Assembly (NCBI GenBank): GCA_030295235.1
Contig: AP026150.1
Span: 434,001-498,000, forward strand
DNA: 64,000 bases
Direction of reading: 5' to 3'
DNA from: Fistulifera solaris
Lineage: Eukaryota > Bacillariophyta > Bacillariophyceae > Naviculales > Stauroneidaceae
The notes below the pieces were generated by a model. It was not told where the DNA came from and searched no databases. It saw nothing but the letters and a program-made list of their open reading frames with translations. Below, piece by piece: positions 55,773 to 64,000 of this stretch; the stretch's first letter is position 1, and the number at the start of each line of letters is the position of its first letter. Both the position numbers and the translations under genes were made by a program.

Positions 55773-57077
55773 ATGCACTCTTGTCCACTGTTTCTGCTGT
55801 TCGGTCCTGTTTTTGGTACGTTTTCTACGGCGACACTCAGCACACATTGTCCTAGAGTCAATCCTGCTGTGCAGTTTCATTTGGCAGACGTGAGACGTGA
55901 GACGTGCTTTGAACCAGTACTGCTAGGACATTTGAGAGAGGATGCACCAACAGCATGCCAAACGTTGTTCGCCACTACTTGTACTGCAAAACACACCTCA
56001 TCATTGACACTTTGTTGGGGTTGTGGACCTGTGACCATGATTTTGGCAGCCGTCCTTGCTGCGCTCTATCTCGTCATACACAACAACGTACAGTTATATC
56101 TACCAGGAAGTCCAACGCAAGGCGAAGGGGTCACTTCGTTAGCACATTTGATTGTAGACGACGAATCGCTCCCTATTGTGCGGAACGAAAAAGGGTCGCT
56201 GCGTGCGTTTTCACGGACGGAAAATGGCGTCCAACAGCACACAGAAGTCAATGTCACAAATGGACGTTATCCGATCCTCAGCATGGCTATTGATGAAACA
56301 GATCGCACAATATTTTGTGGTGGGAGCGATCGGTTTGTGACAATTCTGCCATATGCGGTAACCCATCCGCACGACACAAGCCATCATTATAGCTCCATCG
56401 CTGACAAACAAAGACTAGGGCCACATACAGGCTGGGTAAAAGATGTTTTGCTTGCTCCATCAAACATTCTTTATAGCATTGGGTGCAATTGCATCGAATC
56501 GTGGCAAAAGCAATCCGATCAAAAATGGAAGCAAGGAAAACGATGGGTTGTCGATAGTGACGTTGTAATGGGTTGCACTTTATCGAGTGATCTCTTGTGT
56601 CTGGCATGCCAAAATGACACATTGTATGCCGGAGGTGTGGATGGACGAATTCATGTGTTCCGAAACGAAGAGTACTCGGCAATGGCAGCGCACAACGGGC
56701 GTGTCAACGCCGTTATAACAACTACCATCCGTGGGATCGATTACATCATGTCTGCGAGTCACGACGGCTGGGTGTACCAGTGGAAAACACATCCGGTAGA
56801 TCACACAAGATTGGAATGTGTACAAACGTTCCAGTCGCAGGAAAGAAATACGGCCATTGTGTCGATTCGACATGACAGGAATAATGACGCCGAAGGCTTG
56901 TTCGTCGTGGGGACCAGTCGAGGAACCATTCTACTACTTTCTGATTCGCTGGAGTTGCTACAAACCTTCTGTCTTCCAGAGCCTGTTACAATAATGGCAT
57001 TTTTGCATGTACCTGATGATAAAATGGTACTTGTGGCTCATTCGCTAGGCTTGGGTGCTTTTCATTACAATGTGTAA
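55773..57077 (+). CDS. WD40-repeat protein with a hydrophobic N-terminal region
   Basis: A single exon of 434 codons. An N-terminal hydrophobic stretch (CPLFLLFGPVFGTFSTATLS) and a second segment (VTMILAAVLAALYLVIHNNVQLYL, about residue 90) may be a targeting peptide and membrane helix. From about residue 165 WD40-like blades follow: PILSMAIDETDRTIFCGGSDRFVTIL, GWVKDVLLAPSNILYSIGCNCIESW, LLCLACQNDTLYAGGVDGRIHVF, HNGRVNAVI...YIMSASHDGWVYQW, AIVSIRHDRN...LFVVGTSRGTILLL and TIMAFLHVPDDKMVLVAHSLGLGAFHY. Only some blades have the WD dipeptide as YQW or ESW. About six blades are visible. It is probably a membrane-tethered or organellar WD40 scaffold. The start codon is uncertain, since downstream ATGs at the second hydrophobic segment are also possible. 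Confidence 0.75.
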   Translation: MHSCPLFLLFGPVFGTFSTATLSTHCPRVNPAVQFHLADVRRETCFEPVLLGHLREDAPTACQTLFATTCTAKHTSSLTLCWGCGPVTMILAAVLAALYLVIHNNVQLYLPGSPTQGEGVTSLAHLIVDDESLPIVRNEKGSLRAFSRTENGVQQHTEVNVTNGRYPILSMAIDETDRTIFCGGSDRFVTILPYAVTHPHDTSHHYSSIADKQRLGPHTGWVKDVLLAPSNILYSIGCNCIESWQKQSDQKWKQGKRWVVDSDVVMGCTLSSDLLCLACQNDTLYAGGVDGRIHVFRNEEYSAMAAHNGRVNAVITTTIRGIDYIMSASHDGWVYQWKTHPVDHTRLECVQTFQSQERNTAIVSIRHDRNNDAEGLFVVGTSRGTILLLSDSLELLQTFCLPEPVTIMAFLHVPDDKMVLVAHSLGLGAFHYNV

Positions 57078-57127
57078 ACAGTAAATAATTTTCGTAATTA
57101 GTCTGTTTTTACTTTCCTTTTACTTTC

Positions 57128-60100
57128 CTACTGCTTGGCTTTCCCAATGTTAAACATTTGGGTCCAGAAATCCTTCGGAATCCAATTGAATGCGTTGCGT
57201 TCCAAACGTGCTTTCGCTACCTCATGCAAAAACTCAAACGCTTTCGCGTCGAATTTGGATAGGCTTTTCATAATGTCCTTCTTGGCACCAAACACTTCGT
57301 TCTTCGCCAGCTGCTCGCTGGTATGTTCGACGTCGAAGAGACTCTCGAGATACTTGAGGTGCGTATGGACAGTTCTCTCCGTCACGGCAGCGGTCATGAG
57401 ACCATTGCAACCCCGTCGTAGACACACACCTCCGGCAACTGATAGTTGACGAGTCTCGAGTCCACAACTAACCTCGTCACAACGTACAACACCATCGTAA
57501 TACTTGGTCATGAGTCCACGTGTCCAGACGGATGTAGCGTTCATGATGCGACTGCAGCACTCGAATAGATTTTTTTGGCCCCAAAAGTTGGGTCGTACGC
57601 AACTTGGATTCGTACAAGTGAAACCCGAAGCCAGCTGTTGAGCTCCTCCCACTTTGTCATCAGTGGCGTAGAGGACTCCCGGAAATTCATTCTCTTGACC
57701 GCAAGCAAAGCAAAGAGTCGCAGTTTCTCAACATCTTTGAAACGTTCAACATCCGACAGCAATGAGGAAGGACGAAAGTTCATCTCGACTTCTTCATCCA
57801 TGCTGTCTCGACCGTCGATGTAGCTCGAAGTACCATAGCGCTTCACGTCCAAATGAAGCTTTGCGGCGAGAATTTGCTGCGAAGTACCTTCAATGGGATC
57901 ACACAGACGAGCAATCGGGGGAAGAATCTGCATCGACAGATACCACTCGACATCAGGTTTGAGCACCCCGTTGCTACGCAAGATTTCTTCAGGGTGTCGA
58001 GCTCTCTCAATCGGAGTAGACGACGTGGGTTTCGGTCGACCCTCTTCGTCCACCTCCTCAATGGGCGCAGTGATCACATACGGAATGTGATCTCCAGTAT
58101 TCACTGGACGATTGTTTCTCAGCATTTCTTTGGCAACTAAAACATGAGGAAGTGACTTGGCATCGGGATAATCGTTCGGGTGTTTGCTGAGACCTTTGGT
58201 AATCACATACTTCTCCAAGGGCAGAGCTCCTGCACGCATGTCTTCTGCTACTTTCTCCAAATGGGCATGAATGTTGTGCAAGACAACTTCACTATCTTCT
58301 CCAGAAAGGATCTGACTGGTGATGTATTTGCCAGTCTCTTTTGATTGTACGCACCAGTCTCGACGAACCAAGTCTAGACCTTTGAGTTCTTCGCCGTATT
58401 TGATCGTTCCGTCTGGAAGTTCTTCAACTGTTCTTGCTGCATATTTCTTCTTTTTGAGCAAAAGCATCGAGCGGAAGATTCCATCAATCTCCAACTCCAA
58501 AGTGCGGTACTGGCGATTGACCTGCTTTTTGACGAGTTCTCCCAATTGTCTCACCTTTGGAAGGTCTTGCTCGTTTTTCAAACGCGTGTTAATCATGATA
58601 CTATCCGTGTCACCATAGATTACGTCTAGTCCAACGGAATTTTGAGCAATATCCACGGTTCGCTGAAGAGTGTCTCGTCCCTTTGCCGTAACAAGCGCGG
58701 CGATGGGTTGTGCGAAAAATCGAGAATTTGAGAAACCCAAACATCCGTACATGGAGTTTGCCGTCAACTTCAAAGCTTTCTGACGAATGTCCAACTGTCA
58801 CAAAATTGTCAAAGAGCAAAGCAGTTAGCCGAGTATTCCAGCGTATGCACAGCCACGTACGTGTACTCGGAATAACTCACCTCTTCTTTTTTCGAAGGAT
58901 CGGTCTCACTTTTCAAGATTTTCTTGACGTTACGACGGCGGTCGACAAGGGTTTGAATGACAGTCGGAAGGACACCACGTTCAACTTGAGCATCTGGAAT
59001 CGGTGCTTCATCGTCGTGAATGTGCTTAGACCAGTCGATAGTGGTGAAACACAAGTTATACTCTTGAATGATGGAAGGGTACAAACTGTTGAAATCCAGC
59101 AGAAGAATAAAGGAGTCATAGAGTCCTTTCTTGGGTTCCAAGACCAAACCACCACTGTACTTCGCCTTATTGGTAGCAACCGACTTCCTTTGTTTTTCCG
59201 GAGGAATGAACTTGAGACGATGGAACTCATGGAGCAGCAAATACTCAGTTCGTTCCGCTCGATTACCACGCAATGTGTGAGACCAGATGTTGCCCGCAAT
59301 GCATGTTAATTGCTTTGTGAGCGGCAGAACCTGCAACTTGAAGAGCAATGCCTGTACCAACTGCGCATCGTGCAACGTAGTCATGGCCAGCTGTGTTACG
59401 GTTGCTCCAGATTGAAAGTAAGCAGGTACATCCACAGCTTCAATCTCACGACGGGCTTGCTTCAATTGCGTTTCTGCCAGATTCGTCAAAGAATACGTGG
59501 TCTCGCGCAATAGTTCCTTTGCAGACAAATACGTGTCACAGAGCAAACGCCCGACCAGAGCCTCTTGAATGGCATAGTCCTTACGTGCCTTGCCTTGGAA
59601 CGCCGCACCGGTTCGACGACGTCGGCCTAGTTGGGCCCATGTAGAGATCTTTAACTCGGTACAACGCATCAACAACACTTCCAGATCAAAGCCCGCCGCG
59701 TTGTGTCCGACGATACAGTCGGGGTCCCAAATCAACAACTGCGCCATGAGCCGCGAAATCAAAGCTCGCTCGTTCTGTTCTTGACGAATGACACCACTGG
59801 CCCGAAAGTCTCTCGGCAAAGACGGCTGCTGCCACGGTCGCACAATCACCAGGGCAGCTTGATGTTCGGGCGTCGCTTCGGTCGCCGTTTCGAGCATGAC
59901 ACGGTTATGACACAGTGCCGCGGCCACGACAATTTCCGACTTTTGGGTCGTTGGATTGACGGCGGTTTTGAATTGCAATGTGACGGTCGTGACCGGTGGA
60001 GGAGGCGGGACACTTTCCGTAACACGCTGGACTTGTTTTGGCGATGCTACCACGCATTCCACCTTGGCGTACGAAAGAGGCGCCCGGGTGGGCTGGCAGT

Positions 60101-61599
60101 CTTGAATGCGCACCCAACACGGCCCCATGAGTTGACAATTGAGAATGAAGGTTTCCCGGATGGACGCGGTAGCGTTTAGAATGTGGCTGTACGTCTTGCC
60201 CTGGCAACGTTCTTCCGGCGGCGGTGGATACTGTGCGGCATAGACGATTTTGAGATACTCGGTACTTTCGCGCGGGATCGTCGAGTCGTCAAATGCGTAT
60301 TGACGTTGCACCGTCTTTCCCGCCCAAGATGCTCCCGCTTTGTTGGGAATCACATTTCCTATCAACATATTGTTAATCTCTTGATGGACTTCCAGCATGG
60401 GGTAGGGCGTACCGTCGGGTTGCTGGCGCGGCAAACAATAGAGACTGCGTGTAATTCCCGTGACATACACACACGCACTGACAAACTGATCGTTCGGTGC
60501 CTTGACTTTTCCAAAAAGGAGAATATCTCCATTACGCTCACTGAGATCCGTCCAGAACAGATCCATGTACTTTCCCCCTTGTTCGTTGGTCTGCACGACC
60601 TGTTCGAGTGTCGCCGTAGCACGCGGCAAATGCGTCGGGGACGGTTCTTCCCTGACCGGCTCCACTGGCATCGGCTCCGGCATATTCATTGTAGCCTGTA
60701 CCGTCTTTTCCATGGCTTCCTTGGTTTCGAGTGCCTTCTGTGCTGCCGTCGATATGGATAACTTGGAACGTCCAAAACGTCGTTTCTTGGGTTCCGGTTC
60801 TTCAACAATATCATCGCCACTTTTTCGTGTCAGGTGCAAACTGCACCGATTTGGGAGTTGACGTGGTCTCGGGTTTCTTGGTTTCGGGGGTTGTAACGAC
60901 TGGTTCGTTATCCATGTCGTCATTGTCGTCATTGAAGTGGGCCATGGGTGCATCATCATCGTCATCCTCGTCATCTTGCACCGGCGGCACCGCATACGAC
61001 GAAGGCGGTGCTTCGGTCTTGGGTCTTCGGTGAGGCATCATTCGCGAAGAACGATGATGAGTTATCGCCGGACGCGTCGACTTGCTTCGCCATACGGTCG
61101 GGTGATCCAATTCCGCCAACAAATCATCGACATTGTTAACGGCCTTGCGTTGTTGTTGTTGCTGTTGCTGCTGTTTGGAAACACTCGTTGAAGCATTCAC
61201 AGAAACCCCGCGATTGACGAAATTCCACATACTGCTGTTGCCCGAGACGGTCGTAGTACTCTGCAACGCCCGCGACTTTTGACGCGCTTTCTTCAACGCC
61301 TGTTCCGTCAATGCCGCATTGATCGAATGCGATTTCTTCTTCTTCTTTTGTTGTTCGTGATATTCCGCTTCCTCACCAAATCGTTCTTCTCCATCGTCAT
61401 AATATCCCAAACCATCGTCATCGACGACAAAGTCTTCTCGCTCGCGACGTGCTTGCACGGTTTGACGATATTCTTCTTCCGTAACTTCATCGTATATTGC
61501 ATCATCTTCAAATTCAATCTGATCGAGAGCGGAAGTGCCCGTTTCACGAGCCGAGCGGTATTTGGCCAAGGCCGCACGGCGACGACTCGCCGAAGACAT
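57128..61599 (-). CDS. POLA1: DNA polymerase alpha catalytic subunit
   Basis: The start is the ATG at 61599 ([17 protein letters not shown]). The N-terminal domain has [20 protein letters not shown], a poly-Gln tract and Asp runs. A frame break at the T5 run 60821-60825 is cured by one base fewer ([19 protein letters not shown]). A B-family polymerase follows, with the exonuclease-like region ([26 protein letters not shown]), motif [18 protein letters not shown], motif [14 protein letters not shown] and motif [10 protein letters not shown]. An 86-nt intron (58795-58880) precedes LDIRQKAL. A second break at AAA 57712-57714 is cured by one base more, restoring zinc module 1 ([10 protein letters not shown]). 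The second zinc module has CTNPSC...[14 protein letters not shown] and CLRRGCNG. It elongates RNA-DNA primers at replication origins and on the lagging strand. About 1460 residues. Confidence 0.95.
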
Positions 61600-62119
61600 G
61601 TTGTAGTTGTAGATGAGGGAGGGAGGGAAGACTATATTATTATAGAGCCGTGCTTGCTGAGGTGAACTGCGTTCAAAGAGAGAGAGAGAGAGAGAGAGTA
61701 AACGACTGATTGTTGTTACAAAGAGAAGAAATGATATTTGCAACTATAGTCGAATACTGTCTGCTTTTATTATTTGTGATGATGCTTCGATGCTTCGATG
61801 CTTTGTGCATTGTTTGTTTTTTCTTGTTTGCATTGTAGTATTTTTTTATTGCGGAGGGAACTTTGCTGGCGTGCCGCGCCGGCCCGGTTGGGCGCGCTCT
61901 GTTTGAAACAACAACAGAATGAAGGGGACTCATGACTGAATTCCAGTCTTGGTGGAAAAGGAGAGACTCCAGTAATGCGATTTCGGTCGCCGTACAAACG
62001 CTCTGGTTGAAGTGCTGCGCTGATGCGGCATTCCTTTCACAACATCATCGCGCCGTTTTTGTTTGTTGTTGTTACGAAAAATAGACCCAACAATACATTC
62101 AATAGTTCTTTCTCTTGCA
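61600..62119. promoter_or_regulatory. Bidirectional promoter region, POLA1 / TAB2
   Basis: 520 bases between head-to-head genes. Contains an (AG)n tract at about 61675-61698 and a GC-rich GCGTGCCGCGCCGGCCCGGTTGG patch near 61869-61891 that stands out from the AT-rich flanks. No ORF here is supported. Confidence 0.5.
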
Positions 62120-63241
62120 ATGAAATTCGTAATATCATCACCGCTCTCTTTCGCTTTGCTTCTGTTAGCAACAGTTATTTCACGCAAAGGAGGAGAAGGG
62201 TACGGAATCTCTGTTACAAACGCACACAACAATGGGTTGACCCGCTTGTATTCTTACTCGTCGTCATCGTCGTCGTCGCCGTCATCGGCGGCCGCCCCAC
62301 AACAACAACAACAACAACAACCAGACGCATACGAACTCGAATTTCTCAAATCACCGGATGAAGTAACAGATCAATGGGAACTCGATTGTTACAGTCGTCC
62401 CGTCATACAACCCGGCGGAAAGAAATTATGGGAAGTCTTGATTTGTGATTCCGGAAATACCTTTCGATTTCGACAAGAACTTCCTTCATCACAGGTCAAT
62501 TCCAAGACACTCCGACAAGTCGTAGAACAATGCGTCGAACTCGTGCCGACCGCGAAACCATCCGTCATTCGCTTCTTCCGGGGTGCCATGTTCAATATGA
62601 TGAATGTCGCCTTGAAGGAATTGCCCGATATCACCGCAAAACCCAGTCGCTGTACATTTGCGTTAGCAGCATGGTTGGAAGAGCGCCACGCAACTGTCTA
62701 TCCCAAAATGGAAGGATACAATGCGCAAATGATGAATACAGCGACGGGCGCGTCGTTTCTTAACGTCCAGACACCGGTCAAATTGCCCGATTCGTTGCGC
62801 GGAGAACGATACGCCTTTGTGTCGTTACCGTTGGCAGAATTCTTACCCGGAGGTGGTGTCAATGACGATACTATTGGTGTGGGTCGGCTGTGTCCTTTGC
62901 CTCCGGCGTTGTTGTGGCAGCAGTCACTGCCGGCGGGTGATACCTTTGTTTCGGGAGTCGTCTTGATGACACCCCGGGCCAAGGCCATGGCCACGTGGTT
63001 GGCTGGTACCGAATTGATGAGTTTGAAGGCGGATTTGCGCAAACGGCAATTGATTATGGAAACGGATTTGGATACGCAATATCTCATGGCGCGTTTGAAT
63101 GATGAACAACGGGCCGAAGGAGCGGCGATGGAACAAGCCAAAGACCAATTGCAGGGATTGCATTTTGTGTCGGTGCAAGTCGATGAAGAGAGTGATCCGG
63201 AAGGGTTCTGGTTGTTGCGCTCTCTGCCGAGTAATATCTAA
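62120..63241 (+). CDS. TAB2: TAB2/ATAB2-type plastid translation factor
   Basis: TAB2 binds the psaB mRNA leader and promotes translation of photosystem I reaction-centre protein in plastids. The ATG at 62120 gives a signal peptide (FVISSPLSFALLLLATVIS). A linker of Ser and Gln runs follows. The DUF1092/Tab2 domain begins near residue 70: QWELDCYSRPVIQPGGKKLWEVLICD, FRFRQELPSSQVNSKTL, VIRFFRGAMFNMMNVALKELPDI, KPSRCTFALAAWLEERHATVYPKMEGY, then PVKLPDSLRGERYAFVSLPL and the conserved end GLHFVSVQ...EGFWLLRSL. The single exon is complete. The second half of a bipartite plastid presequence is not obvious, because GEGYGIS replaces the usual AF cleavage motif. Identity is firm. Site of action is inferred from the family and the signal peptide. 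Confidence 0.93.
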   Translation: MKFVISSPLSFALLLLATVISRKGGEGYGISVTNAHNNGLTRLYSYSSSSSSSPSSAAAPQQQQQQQPDAYELEFLKSPDEVTDQWELDCYSRPVIQPGGKKLWEVLICDSGNTFRFRQELPSSQVNSKTLRQVVEQCVELVPTAKPSVIRFFRGAMFNMMNVALKELPDITAKPSRCTFALAAWLEERHATVYPKMEGYNAQMMNTATGASFLNVQTPVKLPDSLRGERYAFVSLPLAEFLPGGGVNDDTIGVGRLCPLPPALLWQQSLPAGDTFVSGVVLMTPRAKAMATWLAGTELMSLKADLRKRQLIMETDLDTQYLMARLNDEQRAEGAAMEQAKDQLQGLHFVSVQVDEESDPEGFWLLRSLPSNI

Positions 63242-63284
63242 TAATAATAATATTAATAATAATAATAATTATTATTATTATTAG
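63238..63284. repeat. AAT/ATT inverted repeat after the TAB2 stop
   Basis: The stop codon overlaps the start of (TAA)n, which turns into (TTA)n about 30 bases on: CTAATAATAATAATATTAAT... to ...ATTATTATTATTATTAG. The arms are complementary and would fold into a long AU hairpin in the 3' UTR. Confidence 0.8.
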
Positions 63285-63342
63285 AAGCAATAATGATAAA
63301 AACTATTCTATACTATTTTCTATGATTCCCGCTCTCGATCAA

Positions 63343-64000
63343 CTACTCCATAACGTGATGACAGACGTATAAATTAGGTCGTATGGTAGTGTTTGTCAGA
63401 TCCAAAGGATCTTGATACGTGATTTGACTAGCCCAAGAGTTCTCTTGATAGTTGGGTACTGTCGAATCCAACGAATGCCAGAGTTGCCAATCACGTTCCG
63501 CATCGGCTAATGAATGTGCCGTCATCACCACTACAACTTTGGAACTACTACTACTCGTATTAGTAGTAGTACTAGTATCCCACAATCGTTCCAAGGTAGG
63601 TCTCCAGTCTTTTGCAAATGTGGATGAGCGAATCCTGGATTGAAAAGGATGTATCCTGATGTAGGTGCTGAAGTAGGATTCTGCGGCATGTCATGATATT
63701 TGCCCGAAAGGACCATTTTAAAGTCAATGTATTGTTTCCTACAGTCAAAGTGTGTTGCGAGGGGACATTCTCGCATTCGGGCCCGACAAATGATAGTGTT
63801 GTGTGTCGGTGTGTCGAGTTTTTGTCATGGGTAGACTCTGATAACTGGTAATATAAGAATTCATTCCAATAGGGTACAGGCAACATCGATTCGGCTCGTG
63901 CTCCTAAACACGTCCACTGGGAAACAGTGTGATCCGCACTCGCCAATGTTAAAGGACCCGTTAATACGTGTGATACCAAGGCTTCTTCGTAACGTCTTGA
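63343..64000 (-). CDS. 3' part of an MSS51/MYND-type C-terminal domain protein (partial)
   Basis: The frame is open to the right edge of the window, so the 5' end is missing. On the minus strand: YEEALVSHVLTGPLTLASADHTV (edge), VPYWNEFLYYQLSES, TTLSFVGPEC, TLTVGNN, then a break at the T4 run 63716-63719 (one base more gives LKMVLSGKYHDM), SGYILFNPGFAHPHLQK, a second break at T4 63610-63613 (one base more gives KDWRPTLERLWD), and VVVMTAHSLADAERDW to a stop at 63343. The order L.F.GPE - YHD - NPGF - W.PTL..L - T.....D is that of the C-terminal domain shared by MSS51-like and MYND-finger proteins. The MYND finger, if any, would lie outside the window. Molecular role unknown. Confidence 0.65.

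Overview
The window looks like nuclear DNA of a diatom, probably a pennate one. Genes are dense on both strands, and most introns are 60-160 nt with GT..AG ends. Hydroxymethylbilane synthase carries a signal peptide with an AAFAP motif typical of diatom plastid preproteins. A TAB2-type plastid translation factor is present, as are lineage-specific multicopy families, including a broken copy with the YWYISIVP-type domain known from diatom and oomycete predicted proteins. I see no virus-derived element, transposon, rRNA, tRNA or CRISPR array.

Layout. 0-9 kb: the 3' end of a SAM-like gene, a TPR-like gene, a protein with repeated ubiquitin-like modules, then a family of three F-box/SPRY genes, one intact (7284-8711) and two broken (3976-4885 and 5189-6589). 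9-21 kb: EMC10, a long TPR protein, a lysine-rich protein of unknown role, a peroxisomal-type catalase, and a broken PB1-domain gene. 21-36 kb: TSR2 divergent from a Rab escort protein, a short ORF, a coiled-coil protein, a WBP4-like splicing protein, a TLDc protein divergent from a cobalamin adenosyltransferase fused to a DUF5522-like module, a mitochondrial tricarboxylate carrier, and an ABCG half transporter. 36-46 kb: a tandem repeat followed by four leucine-rich-repeat-like paralogues (one decayed, one split by two single-base shifts, two intact) and an alpha/beta hydrolase. 46-64 kb: a twin-CBS protein, Rab18, a mucin-like membrane protein, hydroxymethylbilane synthase, RWDD1/Gir2, a multicopper oxidase, a WD40 protein, the DNA polymerase alpha catalytic subunit head-to-head with TAB2, and the 3' part of an MSS51-like gene.

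The genes are mainly housekeeping and do not form one pathway. Loose links are vesicle traffic (REP, Rab18), ribosome work (TSR2, RWDD1), tetrapyrrole metabolism (HMBS, MMAB) and plastid translation (TAB2).

The most striking general feature is that about ten otherwise well-conserved genes are each broken by one or two single-base shifts, nearly all at homopolymer runs. I read most of these as assembly errors rather than gene death, so many spans below are given as one gene across the shift. The other notable items are an extra intron in one decayed SPRY paralogue, a recurrent intergenic 9-mer (TACGGAGTA), and the local LRR-like gene cluster.
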